Source of the DNA: an uncultured Gammaproteobacteria bacterium
GTDB taxonomy: Bacteria > Pseudomonadota > Gammaproteobacteria > HK1
DNA: 64,000 nucleotides
Direction of reading: 5' to 3'
Assembly (NCBI GenBank): GCA_958295465.1
Contig: OY282353.1
Coordinates: forward strand, 2,967,001-3,031,000
Program-made: the position numbers and the translations under genes
Shown here: positions 25,766-36,335 of the stretch, one piece after another
Position numbering within the stretch: the stretch's first letter is position 1
Layout of the letters: every line of letters starts with the position of its first letter
The notes under the pieces: generated by a model
Database searches by the model: none
Told to the model about the DNA's origin: nothing
The model's input: the letters and a program-made list of their open reading frames with translations, nothing else

Positions 25766-27277
25766 TCAGGCAGGCGCTCCCTTCCACGCCCTGTGGACCC
25801 GCTTCAGCAGCGGCAGCAGCAGCAGAATGATGGCCACGACCATGATCGAGCCCGCGATCGGGCGCGTGAAGAAGATCGCGGGCGAGCCGTGCGCGATCAG
25901 CAGGGACTGGCGCATCGACGCTTCGGCCAGCGGCCCCAGAACGATGGCGAGCACGGCGGGCGCCATCGGGTAGTCCAGCTTGCGCAGGAGGTAGCCGACC
26001 ACCCCGAACAGCAGCATCAGCCACACGTCGTGCATGTCCTGGGTCGGCGCGTAGCCGCCCACCACGCAGAGAATGAAGATCATCGGCGCGAGGATGGCGA
26101 ACGGCATTCTCAGCACCCAGATGAAGGCGGGGATGAAGGCTACGTTCACGAGCAGCGCGAACACGTTCGCGACGTAGAGGCTGGCGATCAGTCCCCAGAC
26201 GAATTCCTTCTGCTCGACGAAGAGCATCGGCCCCGGCTCCAGCCCCCAGATCACCATGCCGCCGAGCAGGATCGCGGTGGTGGGCGAGCCGGGGATGCCG
26301 AGGGTGAGCATCGGCAGCATCGAGCCGGTGCTGGCCGCGTTGTTCGCCGATTCCGGCGCCGCCACCCCGCTGAGGTTGCCCTTGCCGAACGACTCGGGGT
26401 TCTTCGACATGGTCTTCGCGACGCCGTAGGCCATCAGCGATCCGGGCGTGGCCCCCGCGGCGGGCAGGATCCCCACGAAATACCCGAGGAAGGAACCGAG
26501 GACGATCTCCTTGATCGAGTCCTTGAGCTTGCGGAACGAGGCGATCAGCCGCTGCACGTTCACCGTCGCCTGGGAGATCTGCACGTCCCCCTTGCTGGTC
26601 TCCAGCGTCCACAGGATCTCGCCGATGCCGTAGATCCCGATGGCGAGCACCAGGAAGTTGATGCCGTGGAAGAACCCCGGAATGTCGAAGAAGATCAGCC
26701 GCGGCTCGCCGCTCACGATGTCGAGCCCCACCGCGCTCAGGGCGAGGCCGATGAAGATGGAGAACAGGGTCTTCGGGATGTCGTCGCCGCTCAAGCCCAC
26801 GAAGGTCGCGAACGCGAGCATCATCAGCGCGAACTCCTCCGGCGAGCCGAAGGCCAGCGCCACCGCCGCCAGCGGGGGCGCGAAGCCGGTGAACAGCACG
26901 ACGGAGATGGTGCCGCCGACGAAGGACGCGACCGCCGCGGCCACCAGCGCCTGGTCCGCCTTGCCCTGCATCGCCAGCGGCCGCCCGTCGAACGTCGTCG
27001 CCACCGCGGTCGAGGCGCCCGGAATGCCGAGCATGATCGAGCTGATGGCGCCGCCGTACATCGCGCCGTAGTAGATCGCGGCGAGGAAGATCATCGCGCC
27101 GGTGGGCGGCACCAGGAACGTCATCGGCAGCAGGATGGCGACGCCGTTCACCGACCCCAGACCGGGCATTGCGCCGATGAACAGGCCGAGCACGACCCCC
27201 AGCACCACGAGCCCGACGTTCAGCGGCTGCAACGCAACTGCGAAACCGTCGGCCAGAAGTTGCGCCATCTCCATCAT
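25766..27277 (-). CDS. tctA: Tripartite tricarboxylate transporter large permease TctA
   Basis: 503 residues, about 11-12 transmembrane helices. Family signatures are GAMPGLGSVNGVAILLPMTF near the N-terminus, AIYYGAMYGGAISSIMLGIP and GILPAAGATPGSLMAYGVAK/TLGIPGSPTTAILLGGM. It forms the channel of a secondary tripartite transporter fed by the TctC binding protein. Here it follows tctB by 154 bases, and the lyase begins 87 bases downstream, so transport and metabolism are co-transcribed. Confidence 0.93.
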   Translation of the reverse strand: MMEMAQLLADGFAVALQPLNVGLVVLGVVLGLFIGAMPGLGSVNGVAILLPMTFLVPPTGAMIFLAAIYYGAMYGGAISSIMLGIPGASTAVATTFDGRPLAMQGKADQALVAAAVASFVGGTISVVLFTGFAPPLAAVALAFGSPEEFALMMLAFATFVGLSGDDIPKTLFSIFIGLALSAVGLDIVSGEPRLIFFDIPGFFHGINFLVLAIGIYGIGEILWTLETSKGDVQISQATVNVQRLIASFRKLKDSIKEIVLGSFLGYFVGILPAAGATPGSLMAYGVAKTMSKNPESFGKGNLSGVAAPESANNAASTGSMLPMLTLGIPGSPTTAILLGGMVIWGLEPGPMLFVEQKEFVWGLIASLYVANVFALLVNVAFIPAFIWVLRMPFAILAPMIFILCVVGGYAPTQDMHDVWLMLLFGVVGYLLRKLDYPMAPAVLAIVLGPLAEASMRQSLLIAHGSPAIFFTRPIAGSIMVVAIILLLLPLLKRVHRAWKGAPA

Positions 27278-27431
27278 GTCGTGACTCGCTCACCTCGGCC
27301 GGGAGAGGCTTGGCGCGGCCGGACCGCGGGGCGCGACGCGGTCCCGGCCGCCGGCTGGCGACCGCCGGGCCTCCGCTGCACCGGTAACCGCATCGCTAAC
27401 GGAAAGGCGACGTACGACATTGCGCGGCACG

Positions 27432-27929
27432 CTAGAGAAACATGTCGTAGAGCGGATAGAACATCGGCTCGGTATGGCCCTTGGGGAGGGTGATCCGAAG
27501 CGCGATCTCGAAGAAGAAGAAAGTCACCACCGGCGTCGCCGCGGCGAGGGCCGCGGTGAGCCACCACGAGTGGCGTCCGACGAAACGCACGTAGAACACG
27601 AGCAGCGCCGGCACCGCGAAATACACGCCGATGAAGTGGATCAGCCCGATCATCACCGTCAGAGAGCCGGCGGCGGTGACGAACAGCATCAACGTCTGCC
27701 GGTCCATGTAGGGCTTGTCGGAGCCCGAGTATGGACTCCTGCCGCGAAGCCACTTGACGAACGTCCATATGCAGCACACCAGCATTCCCGCCCCGAGCCA
27801 GAACGGGAAGGCGCCGCCGCCGGGCCCCTCGTCCGGAATCCAGCCGACGGGCAGCTCGGCGCTCTTGACCATCAACCCGATGGAGCAGAGCGCCATGATT
27901 ACCGCCATGACGGGTTCCGCGCGGTTCAA
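27432..27929 (-). CDS. tctB: Tripartite tricarboxylate transporter small permease TctB
   Basis: 165 residues with four hydrophobic helices (PVMAVIMALCSIGLMVKSAE start; LMLFVTAAGSLTVMIGLIHF; VYFAVPALLVFYVRF; WWLTAALAAATPVVTFFFFE). It pairs with TctA in the inner membrane. It sits between tctC and tctA, the normal order. Confidence 0.9.
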   Translation of the reverse strand: MNRAEPVMAVIMALCSIGLMVKSAELPVGWIPDEGPGGGAFPFWLGAGMLVCCIWTFVKWLRGRSPYSGSDKPYMDRQTLMLFVTAAGSLTVMIGLIHFIGVYFAVPALLVFYVRFVGRHSWWLTAALAAATPVVTFFFFEIALRITLPKGHTEPMFYPLYDMFL

Positions 27930-28074
27930 CGAATGTCCTCCCCGGTCACGGGTTCAAGGGGTGGCGCGCATCGGCCGCATGGGCCGGATCACCGCATGAT
28001 TCGGCAACCGGCCGATCCGGCGGGCGGTTCAGCCTGGGGGTGGTCGATCGAGGGCTCGAACGACATCCGGAAAA

Positions 28075-28107
28075 CCGGATCGCCCGGCATCCCGCCGGGC
28101 GATCCGG
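28075..28107 (-). terminator. Strong hairpin between tctC and tctB
   Basis: Perfect 14-bp stem (CCGGATCGCCCGGC and its complement) with a 5-base loop, starting about 10 bases after the tctC stop and followed on the minus strand by TTTTCC. It is either a partial terminator or a 3' stabiliser that would let the binding protein be made in excess over the permeases. Confidence 0.7.
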
Positions 28108-28117
28108 GGCACTTCAT

Positions 28118-29104
28118 TCAGATCTCGCCGATCTCCTTCAGCATCTCCATGTGGATGCTCTTCTCGCTCGCCCAGTAGTCCTTGAGCGCCTGGCCGGTGA
28201 GGAAATCGCCGTAGAGGCTCTTCTTCTTGCGGTAGGTCTGCCACTCCTCGGAGTCGAAGACCTGCTGGAAGACGCCCCGGTAGTACTCCTCGGCCTCCAT
28301 GCTCATGCCGGGGGCGCCGACGACGCTGCGCTGCATGAAGTAGACGAAGTCCTTGCCGAGCTCGTTGAAGGTCGGCGAATCCGGGAACAGCTCGAGACGC
28401 TCCGGCGTGAACGCGGCGATCGGCCTGGTGGTGCCGGCTTCGTAGAAACCGAGCTGCTCGGAGGGATTGTTGACCGTCGAGTCGGCGTGCTTGCCGGCCA
28501 GCTCCTTGGCCACCCGGCCGCCGCCCTTGAACGGCACGTACTTCATGTCCAGGCCGTAGGCGCGGTTCAGGAAGTCGGTGAGAAGCTGATCCTCCTGGCC
28601 TTTCCCGGTGCCCGCCATGATCCAGTCGTTCCCCTTCGCCTTGGCCGCCTCCACGAACTGGTCGATGTTCTCGATGCCGCTGTCCTTGTGCACCCAGAGC
28701 AGGAAGGTGTCTTCCGCCATCCGGGCGACCGGCGCGAAGGTGGAGATGTCCACGTCGAGCCCGGGCTGGCGCATCGGGGTGGTGTAGAAGCTGTTCAGGG
28801 TCACCATGACCGTGTGGTCCTTGTTGACGCCCTTGGTGTTCTTCATGTGGAGCAGCGCCTCCGCGCCGGAGCCGCCGGGCTTGTTGATGGGCACGAACGG
28901 CTTCGATGCAATCCCCTTCTTCTCGATCACACTCTGCATCAGCCGGGCCATCTTGTCGGCCCCGCCGCCCTTGCCGGCCATGATGACGAAGTCGACGGGC
29001 TTCTTCGGCTCCCATGCCATGGCGGCGTTCGACGCAGCCAGTGTGCCTGCAACGGCGAGGGCGCCGGCGAGGCCGGCCGCAATCGTCTTCCTGGAATGGA
29101 GCAT
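28118..29104 (-). CDS. tctC: Tripartite tricarboxylate transporter substrate-binding protein TctC
   Basis: 328 residues. Signal peptide TIAAGLAGALAVAGTLAASNAAMA, then the TctC/Bug fold: KPVDFVIMAGKGGGADKMAR, FVPINKPGGSGAEALLHMKN, and YVPFKGGGRVAKELAGKHAD. It captures the substrate in the periplasm for TctAB. First gene of the leftward operon, divergent from aconitase X; the shared 0.3-kb gap should hold both promoters. Confidence 0.92.
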   Translation of the reverse strand: MLHSRKTIAAGLAGALAVAGTLAASNAAMAWEPKKPVDFVIMAGKGGGADKMARLMQSVIEKKGIASKPFVPINKPGGSGAEALLHMKNTKGVNKDHTVMVTLNSFYTTPMRQPGLDVDISTFAPVARMAEDTFLLWVHKDSGIENIDQFVEAAKAKGNDWIMAGTGKGQEDQLLTDFLNRAYGLDMKYVPFKGGGRVAKELAGKHADSTVNNPSEQLGFYEAGTTRPIAAFTPERLELFPDSPTFNELGKDFVYFMQRSVVGAPGMSMEAEEYYRGVFQQVFDSEEWQTYRKKKSLYGDFLTGQALKDYWASEKSIHMEMLKEIGEI

Positions 29105-29418
29105 CGGTCTTCTCTCCTGTTCATGCGTGACGAGCCGCTATCCTGGCTCCGGAAGGATGCGTTCCGGCCGAATCATCCGGCTGGAACGTGTCGAATGCAA
29201 AATACCACAAGCAGGAACTTCCCATGCCATCCGTGCCGGTTCCGGACCGGGCTTCCGGCCACGGCGCCGGCCACCCGACCCAGGCTCCCCCGATGCATTC
29301 GCGTCCCCGGATTGTGGGCTCTCCCCAGGCTTGGCTATAGTGCCCGCGGCGCCCTGGGGTTCCCGGTGTCGCCCGGGGCCGGACCCATGTTCGATCGATG
29401 TCTTGTGAGCTCTACCGG
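29105..29418. other. Divergent promoter region between tctC and aconitase X
   Basis: About 300 bases with no gene. It must contain outward promoters for the transporter operon and for the aconitase X pair. No clear operator or riboswitch was recognised. Confidence 0.5.
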
Positions 29419-30660
29419 ATGCATCTGAACGACGAAGAGCGGGCCATGCTCGCCGGGGAGTACGGTGAGCCGAGGCGCAGGGCGCTGGAGCTGCAGGTGC
29501 GGATCGGCCGCGTGTTCGACGCCCCCGATTTCGTGGAGGTCAGCCAGGCCCACGTGATGGCGGACACGGAGTCCCTCGGCGAGGCGGGGGTCGAGTACCT
29601 GGAGTCGCTGGCGAGCCACGACGAGGCGGAACGGCGGGTGCGGGTGCCCACCATCACCGACCCCCGCGGCATCGACTTCTGCGCCTACCGGCGGCTCGGG
29701 CAGAAGGACGAGTGGGCCGTCCTGGAACGGCGGGCCATCGACGCCATGCGCGCGCTGGGCATCCTCATGACCGACACCTGCATCAACTACCAGACCGTCT
29801 CCCCGCCGGTGTTCGGCGAGCATGCCGCCTTCGGCGATACCGGGGTGGTCATCTACGCCAACAGCGTGTGCGGCGCGCGCAGCAACTTCGAGGGCGGACC
29901 CGCGGCCGTCAGCGCCGGGCTGACCGGACGCACGCCGCGCTACGGCTGCCATCTGGACCGCCATCGACGCGGCACCCACCTGTTCGAGGCCGGGACGCGG
30001 CCGGAGACGCTGAACGACTGGGGCGCCCTCGGCGCGATCGTGGGACGGGCGGTCAACTCCTACTGGCACGTGCCGGTGCTCGCCGGCATCGACGGCGCGC
30101 CCACCTCCGACGAGCTCAAGCACTTCGGCGCCGCGCTCGCGAGCTACGGCTCGGTGCCGATGTTCCACATGATCGGGGTCACCCCGGAAGCGCTCGACCC
30201 CGACAACGTCTTCGACGCGCGGCCGGAGCGCGCCCGCCGCATCGGCCGGGGCGACCTCGACGACTTCCACCGGTCCTTCGGCCGCCACGAGGACGGGGTC
30301 GACGTGGTGGTCTTCGCGGCCCCGCAGCTCTCGCTGGCCGAGCTGCAACGGCTCGGCGACCTTCTCCGCGGGAGGCGGGTGCATCCGGACACCGCGATGC
30401 TGATCGCCACCTCGCCCGAGAACAAGGCGGCCTGCGACCGCATGGGCTTCACCGCGGTCTTCGAGGACGCCGGGGCCCTGTTGCTCCAGGGCGTATGCTT
30501 CTACCAGATGCGGGCGCGGGAGCTGGGCGAAGCCAACGGCTGGCGGCGCCTGCTCACCAACTCCGCCAAGCTCGTCAACATCATCCAGGGATACGGATAC
30601 GATCCGGTCATCGCCTCCATGGAGACATGCGTGGACGCGGCGGTGCGGGGGCGGTACTGA
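29419..30660 (+). CDS. Aconitase X catalytic (large) subunit
   Basis: 413 residues from the ATG at 29419 (MHLNDEERAMLAGEYGEPRR), the usual aconitase X start; an upstream ATG at 29398 adds seven residues. Characteristic segments: VEVSQAHVMADTESLGEAGV, TDTCINYQTVSPPVFGEHAA with the cluster Cys region, YANSVCGARSNFEGGPAAVS, TGRTPRYGCHL and a late Cys (LIATSPENKAACDRMG). Characterised bacterial two-subunit aconitase X enzymes dehydrate cis-3-hydroxy-L-proline; archaeal ones act on mevalonate 5-phosphate. The substrate here is unproven. The stop overlaps the small-subunit ATG by one base. Confidence 0.88.
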   Translation: MHLNDEERAMLAGEYGEPRRRALELQVRIGRVFDAPDFVEVSQAHVMADTESLGEAGVEYLESLASHDEAERRVRVPTITDPRGIDFCAYRRLGQKDEWAVLERRAIDAMRALGILMTDTCINYQTVSPPVFGEHAAFGDTGVVIYANSVCGARSNFEGGPAAVSAGLTGRTPRYGCHLDRHRRGTHLFEAGTRPETLNDWGALGAIVGRAVNSYWHVPVLAGIDGAPTSDELKHFGAALASYGSVPMFHMIGVTPEALDPDNVFDARPERARRIGRGDLDDFHRSFGRHEDGVDVVVFAAPQLSLAELQRLGDLLRGRRVHPDTAMLIATSPENKAACDRMGFTAVFEDAGALLLQGVCFYQMRARELGEANGWRRLLTNSAKLVNIIQGYGYDPVIASMETCVDAAVRGRY

Positions 30661-31112
30661 TGGGCACGGGAAATCGCAGCGGCCGGGAATTCCGCGGCCA
30701 CGCGGGGATCGGTGAGAGGGTATCGGGGGTGGCGCTGGTGGCCCGCGACGACTTCAGCGCCCGCTACGATCTGGATCGCATCCGGGGGATCTTCTCCCGC
30801 CCCGCCCATGCGCTGCACGGCGAGAGCTACGTCGGCCGGGTCCTGGTGCTCAACACCGCCAAGGGCGGCGTCGCCACCGCGTGGATGCTGCACGAGATGT
30901 GCTCGCGCGGCATGGCCCCCGCGGCATTGCTGCTCAATCGCGCCAATCCCATCATGGTGCAGGGCGCGGCGTTCGCCGGGCTGCCGTTCATCGACCGGTT
31001 CGAGGTGGACGTCACGCGGAGCCTGCATACCGGGGAGACGGTCAGGGTCTTCCCGAGCGAAGGGCTGGTGCGGGTCGAATCGAGCGCCGGGCCAGAGGCG
31101 GCGGATCGATGA
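30660..31112 (+). CDS. Aconitase X swivel (small) subunit, DUF126
   Basis: 150 residues; the swivelling domain reads GRVLVLNTAKGGVATAWMLH and ALLLNRANPIMVQGAAFAGL, with the conserved N-x4-GG and NPI..QGA patterns. It closes the active site of the catalytic subunit. It is coupled by the TGATG-type overlap at 30658-30662. The N-terminal ~25 residues before GVALVARDDFSA are a variable extension. Confidence 0.88.
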   Translation: MGTGNRSGREFRGHAGIGERVSGVALVARDDFSARYDLDRIRGIFSRPAHALHGESYVGRVLVLNTAKGGVATAWMLHEMCSRGMAPAALLLNRANPIMVQGAAFAGLPFIDRFEVDVTRSLHTGETVRVFPSEGLVRVESSAGPEAADR

Positions 31113-31234
31113 CCGCGGCGCGCGGGGGCAAGGCGGTCTGCGGGGCGGGGGAGTCGGAATCCGACCGGCGACGGCGCATCTCGCGGACGAGACGGCGAAC
31201 ACCGGGCAGCCTTGGCGACGGGGAAGGGCAGGCG

Positions 31235-32887
<1,653 letters not shown>

Positions 32888-33251
32888 GATTCTCCCCGAG
32901 GAATCCAGAGCGGCGCACCTCCTCCCGGCCAGAACCTCGAAACACCCCCCGAGGCTGGAAGGCGGGAGAGAAATGAGAATACGGTGCGGAGCCAGCTTCA
33001 GGCAACCGCACCGGCGGCCGATCCCGGGGCCGTTTCACGCGGCCGGTGCGTACCCGCGCCGGGGGTCCGGCGGATTGGCCGGCCTGCACGCCCGGAGCCG
33101 CGACCGTGGGCAGCAGGGTACGCGAGATTGCGCCCGAGATTGCGATCGGCAACGGGTTGGGTTCAAACTCGCAGTTCGGCATTCGCGGTGATTTGGAATG
33201 CCCGCCCGATACCTCCCGACCACGCCAGCGCCCGCCTCCATCGACAACCGC
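32888..33251. other. Divergent pckA/kdsD intergenic region
   Basis: About 360 bases with no gene. It should carry promoters for pckA (leftward) and for the kdsD-lpt-rpoN block (rightward). A short direct repeat GAGATTGCG occurs twice at about 33122-33143. No regulator site was identified. Confidence 0.5.
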
Positions 33252-34250
33252 ATGTCCGTCGCGCCGACCACCGATCCCTTGAGCGATTCCGCGCTTCGGG
33301 CGTCGGGCGTCTCGGTCATCGAGACCGAGGCGAGGGCGCTCTCCGCTCTCACGGGGCGGGTGGACGGCAGGTTCGCGGCCGCGTGCCGGCTCATGTTCGC
33401 GTGCCGGGGGCGCGTGGTGGTCACCGGGATGGGGAAGTCGGGCCACGTGGCCCACAAGATCGCCGCGACCCTGGCCAGCGCCGGCACCCCCGCGTTCTTC
33501 GTTCACCCAGGGGAGGCGAGCCACGGCGATCTGGGGATGATCACCGGGGCCGACATGGTGGTCGCGTTGTCGAATTCCGGTGAAACCGGCGAGATCCTCA
33601 CCATCCTGCCGATCATCAAGCGCCTCGGCATCCCCCTGGTGACGCTGACCGGGAACGACCATTCGCGCCTCGCGATCGAGGCGGACGTGCATATCGACGT
33701 GAGCGTCGAGCAGGAAGCCTGTCCGCTGGGCCTTGCCCCGACCGCGAGCACCACCGCCGCGCTGGCGATGGGCGACGCGCTGGCCATCGCGCTGCTGGAG
33801 GCGCGAGGGTTCAGCGCCGAAGACTTCGCCCGCTCGCATCCCGGCGGCCGGCTCGGCCGCCGGCTGCTGCTCCATATCGGCGACGTGATGCACACCGGCG
33901 CCGACGTGCCGCGGGTGCGCACCGGCGAGACCGTATCGAACGCGCTGGTGGAGATGACCCGGTCGCGGCTCGGGATGACCGCGGTCGTGGATGACGCCGA
34001 TCGTGTGCTGGGGGTGCTCACCGACGGCGATCTCCGGCGGGCCATCGAGAACGACGTCGACATGAAGCGCACGCCCATCGACGAGGTGATGACGCGGGAC
34101 TGCGTCACCGTGGCGCCGGACACGCTCGCGGCGCAGGCGGTGCACGTCATGCAGGAACGCGCGATCAACGCGCTGCCGGTGGTGGACGGCGCCGGGCGCC
34201 TGGTCGGGGCGCTGAACATGCACGATCTGCTCCGCGCGGGGGTCATGTGA
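33252..34250 (+). CDS. kdsD: Arabinose-5-phosphate isomerase
   Basis: 332 residues: a SIS domain (VVVTGMGKSGHVAHKIAATL; FFVHPGEASHGDLGMITGAD; ALSNSGETGEI) and a pair of C-terminal CBS domains (GMTAVVDDADRVLGVLTDGD; INALPVVDGAGRLVGALNMH). It interconverts ribulose 5-phosphate and arabinose 5-phosphate, the first step to Kdo of lipopolysaccharide. The ATG at 33252 was chosen by family length. Its stop overlaps the lptC GTG start. kdsC, often between kdsD and lptC, is absent. Confidence 0.93.
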   Translation: MSVAPTTDPLSDSALRASGVSVIETEARALSALTGRVDGRFAAACRLMFACRGRVVVTGMGKSGHVAHKIAATLASAGTPAFFVHPGEASHGDLGMITGADMVVALSNSGETGEILTILPIIKRLGIPLVTLTGNDHSRLAIEADVHIDVSVEQEACPLGLAPTASTTAALAMGDALAIALLEARGFSAEDFARSHPGGRLGRRLLLHIGDVMHTGADVPRVRTGETVSNALVEMTRSRLGMTAVVDDADRVLGVLTDGDLRRAIENDVDMKRTPIDEVMTRDCVTVAPDTLAAQAVHVMQERAINALPVVDGAGRLVGALNMHDLLRAGVM

Positions 34251-34846
34251 TCTCCTCGCGGCGGACGGTCCGGGCGATTCTCCGGCCGTGGGCCATTCCC
34301 GCCGCGCTGCTCGCCGCCGCGGGTGTGAGCGGATGGATCCTGTACGGCATCGATCTCAATGCGCCCGCGGCCGCACCGAGGTCGGCAGATGCGCCGGACG
34401 CCTACATGGAAAACTTCGTCACCGTCGAGATGGACGGCACCGGCAGGCCGCAGAGGCGGATCGAGGCGAGACGCCTGACGTACCACGCCGACGCGACGGT
34501 CGAGCTCTCCAACCCGTACTATGTGCTCTATCGGGTCGAGGGCGAGCCGTGGAACGTGCGTTCGGAGCGCGGCTGGGTCTCCGCGGACGGAACCACCGTG
34601 CGGTTGCTGGGCCACGTGGACATCTGGCGCGAAGACGGTTCCGGCGAACGCGCCCTCGACGTCCGGACCGAGCATCTGACGATGCTGCCCGACTCCGAGT
34701 ACGGAGAAACCGCGCAACCCGTGACGATCCTCATGCCGTCGAGCACCACCACCGGCGTCGGCATGCACGCCTACCTCGACGAGGACCGGATCGAACTTCT
34801 CTCCCAGGTGCGAACCCATGTGGCCAGACGCCGCCCCGGGCAGTGA
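34247..34846 (+). CDS. lptC: LPS export ABC transporter periplasmic protein LptC
   Basis: 199 residues: one N-terminal membrane anchor (PWAIPAALLAAAGVSGWILY), then the LptC beta-jellyroll (DAYMENFVTVEMDGTGRPQR; RIEARRLTYHADATVELSNP). It passes LPS from the LptBFG extractor to LptA. GTG start overlapping the kdsD stop. Confidence 0.88.
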   Translation: MISSRRTVRAILRPWAIPAALLAAAGVSGWILYGIDLNAPAAAPRSADAPDAYMENFVTVEMDGTGRPQRRIEARRLTYHADATVELSNPYYVLYRVEGEPWNVRSERGWVSADGTTVRLLGHVDIWREDGSGERALDVRTEHLTMLPDSEYGETAQPVTILMPSSTTTGVGMHAYLDEDRIELLSQVRTHVARRRPGQ

Positions 34847-34862
34847 GCCTGCGCGCCGGACC

Positions 34863-35402
34863 ATGGCCCGGCTTGCCGCCGGCCTGCTCCTGGCCCTCGC
34901 CGCGGACGCCCGTGCGCTGTCGACCGACAGCGACCAGCCCATCGCCATCAAGGCGGATCGGGCCGAGCACGAAGACGCCAGACGCACCACGATATATCGC
35001 GGGGACGTGGTCATCGACCAGGGCAGCCTTCACATCCTCGGCGACACCGTGACCATCCGGTTCGACGGACAGGACGCGGTGGCGAAGATCACCGCGGTCG
35101 GCGCACCCGCCCATTTCCGGCAGTTGCCCGATGGGAGCGCCCGGCACCGCAAGGCCTGGGCGAAGCGGATGGAGTACTTCCCGGAGCAGGACCTCATGGT
35201 GCTGCTCGGGGAGGCTCACTACGAGAAGGAGGACGGGAGCCGCGTGCAGGCGGATCGCCTCGCATACGATCTGCTCGAAGCGCGTTTCAAGGCGCTGGTG
35301 GACCCCGCCACGGACGCCGCGGGCGGCGGCGACGGGAAAGCCGGCGGCAAGCCCGGGCGCGTCAGGATCGAGATCAGGCCGAAGAAGGACGTGACGCAGT
35401 AG
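34863..35402 (+). CDS. lptA: Periplasmic LPS-bridge protein LptA
   Basis: 179 residues from ATG 34863, which puts a signal peptide ([20 protein letters not shown]) at the start; an ATG at 34818 inside lptC would add 15 residues. The beta-jellyroll follows: [20 protein letters not shown] and [20 protein letters not shown]. It forms the periplasmic bridge that carries LPS to the outer membrane. The C-terminus is a Gly/Lys-rich tail typical of the family. Confidence 0.9.
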   Translation: MARLAAGLLLALAADARALSTDSDQPIAIKADRAEHEDARRTTIYRGDVVIDQGSLHILGDTVTIRFDGQDAVAKITAVGAPAHFRQLPDGSARHRKAWAKRMEYFPEQDLMVLLGEAHYEKEDGSRVQADRLAYDLLEARFKALVDPATDAAGGGDGKAGGKPGRVRIEIRPKKDVTQ

Positions 35403-35454
35403 GCCGGCGACGTCCACGGCGTCGACGGGACGAGCGCCCGCGCACGGATCACCG

Positions 35455-36180
35455 ATGCCCATTCTCTCCGCGCACCGACTCGCGAAACGCTACCGGAGCC
35501 GCCTCGTCGTCGACGACGTGAGCCTCACCGTGCGCAGCGGAGAAATCGTCGGCCTGCTCGGGCCGAACGGCGCGGGCAAGACGACGAGCTTCTACATGAT
35601 CATCGGCCTCGTCGCGGGTGATGCCGGCACCGTGCATCTCGACGAGGAGGATCTCACCGATCGCCCGATGCACCTCCGGGCCCGCGCCGGCCTCGGCTAC
35701 CTTCCGCAGGAGCCTTCCGTCTTCCGCCATCTCTCGGTACGGGAGAACATCATGGCCATCCTCGAAACGCAGCGGAAACTGAGCAGGGCCGATCGCGAGC
35801 ACCGCCTCGAAACGTTGCTGGGCGAGTTCCACATCACCCACCTCTCCGACCAGCGTGGCGACAGCCTGTCCGGAGGGGAGCGCCGCCGGGTGGAGATCGC
35901 GCGGGCGCTGGCCACGGATCCGCGGTTCATGCTCCTCGACGAGCCGTTCGCGGGCGTCGATCCGATCTCGATCCTGGACCTCCAGCAGATCATCACGTAC
36001 CTGAGCGAACACGAGATCGGGGTCCTGATCACCGATCACAACGTGAGGGACACCCTGGGTATCTGCGATCGGGCATATATCGTCAACGAAGGGGCCATCA
36101 TCGCAGAAGGCACCCCCGAGGACGTGCTCGGCGATCGACGGGTCCGGGAGGTGTACCTGGGCCGGCATTTCCGGCTCTGA
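35455..36180 (+). CDS. lptB: LPS export ABC ATPase LptB
   Basis: 241 residues with Walker [19 protein letters not shown]-loop [20 protein letters not shown], signature [16 protein letters not shown] and Walker [18 protein letters not shown] with the switch His in [10 protein letters not shown]. Cytoplasmic motor of LptBFG. lptF and lptG are not in the window. 52 bases after lptA, same operon. Confidence 0.95.
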   Translation: MPILSAHRLAKRYRSRLVVDDVSLTVRSGEIVGLLGPNGAGKTTSFYMIIGLVAGDAGTVHLDEEDLTDRPMHLRARAGLGYLPQEPSVFRHLSVRENIMAILETQRKLSRADREHRLETLLGEFHITHLSDQRGDSLSGGERRRVEIARALATDPRFMLLDEPFAGVDPISILDLQQIITYLSEHEIGVLITDHNVRDTLGICDRAYIVNEGAIIAEGTPEDVLGDRRVREVYLGRHFRL

Positions 36181-36335
36181 GCGGGGCAGGCCGGGGGAGG
36201 GTCCGCGCCGCCGCCCCGCCTCCTCCACCATGCCGCCCCGTGCCACCGCACGGGCCATGCCTGCCGGATCGGCCCGGCCCGTCGGCCTCGTCGAGGCTGA
36301 TACAATAAGCGGAGTCGTTCCATCCTGTCCGATCG

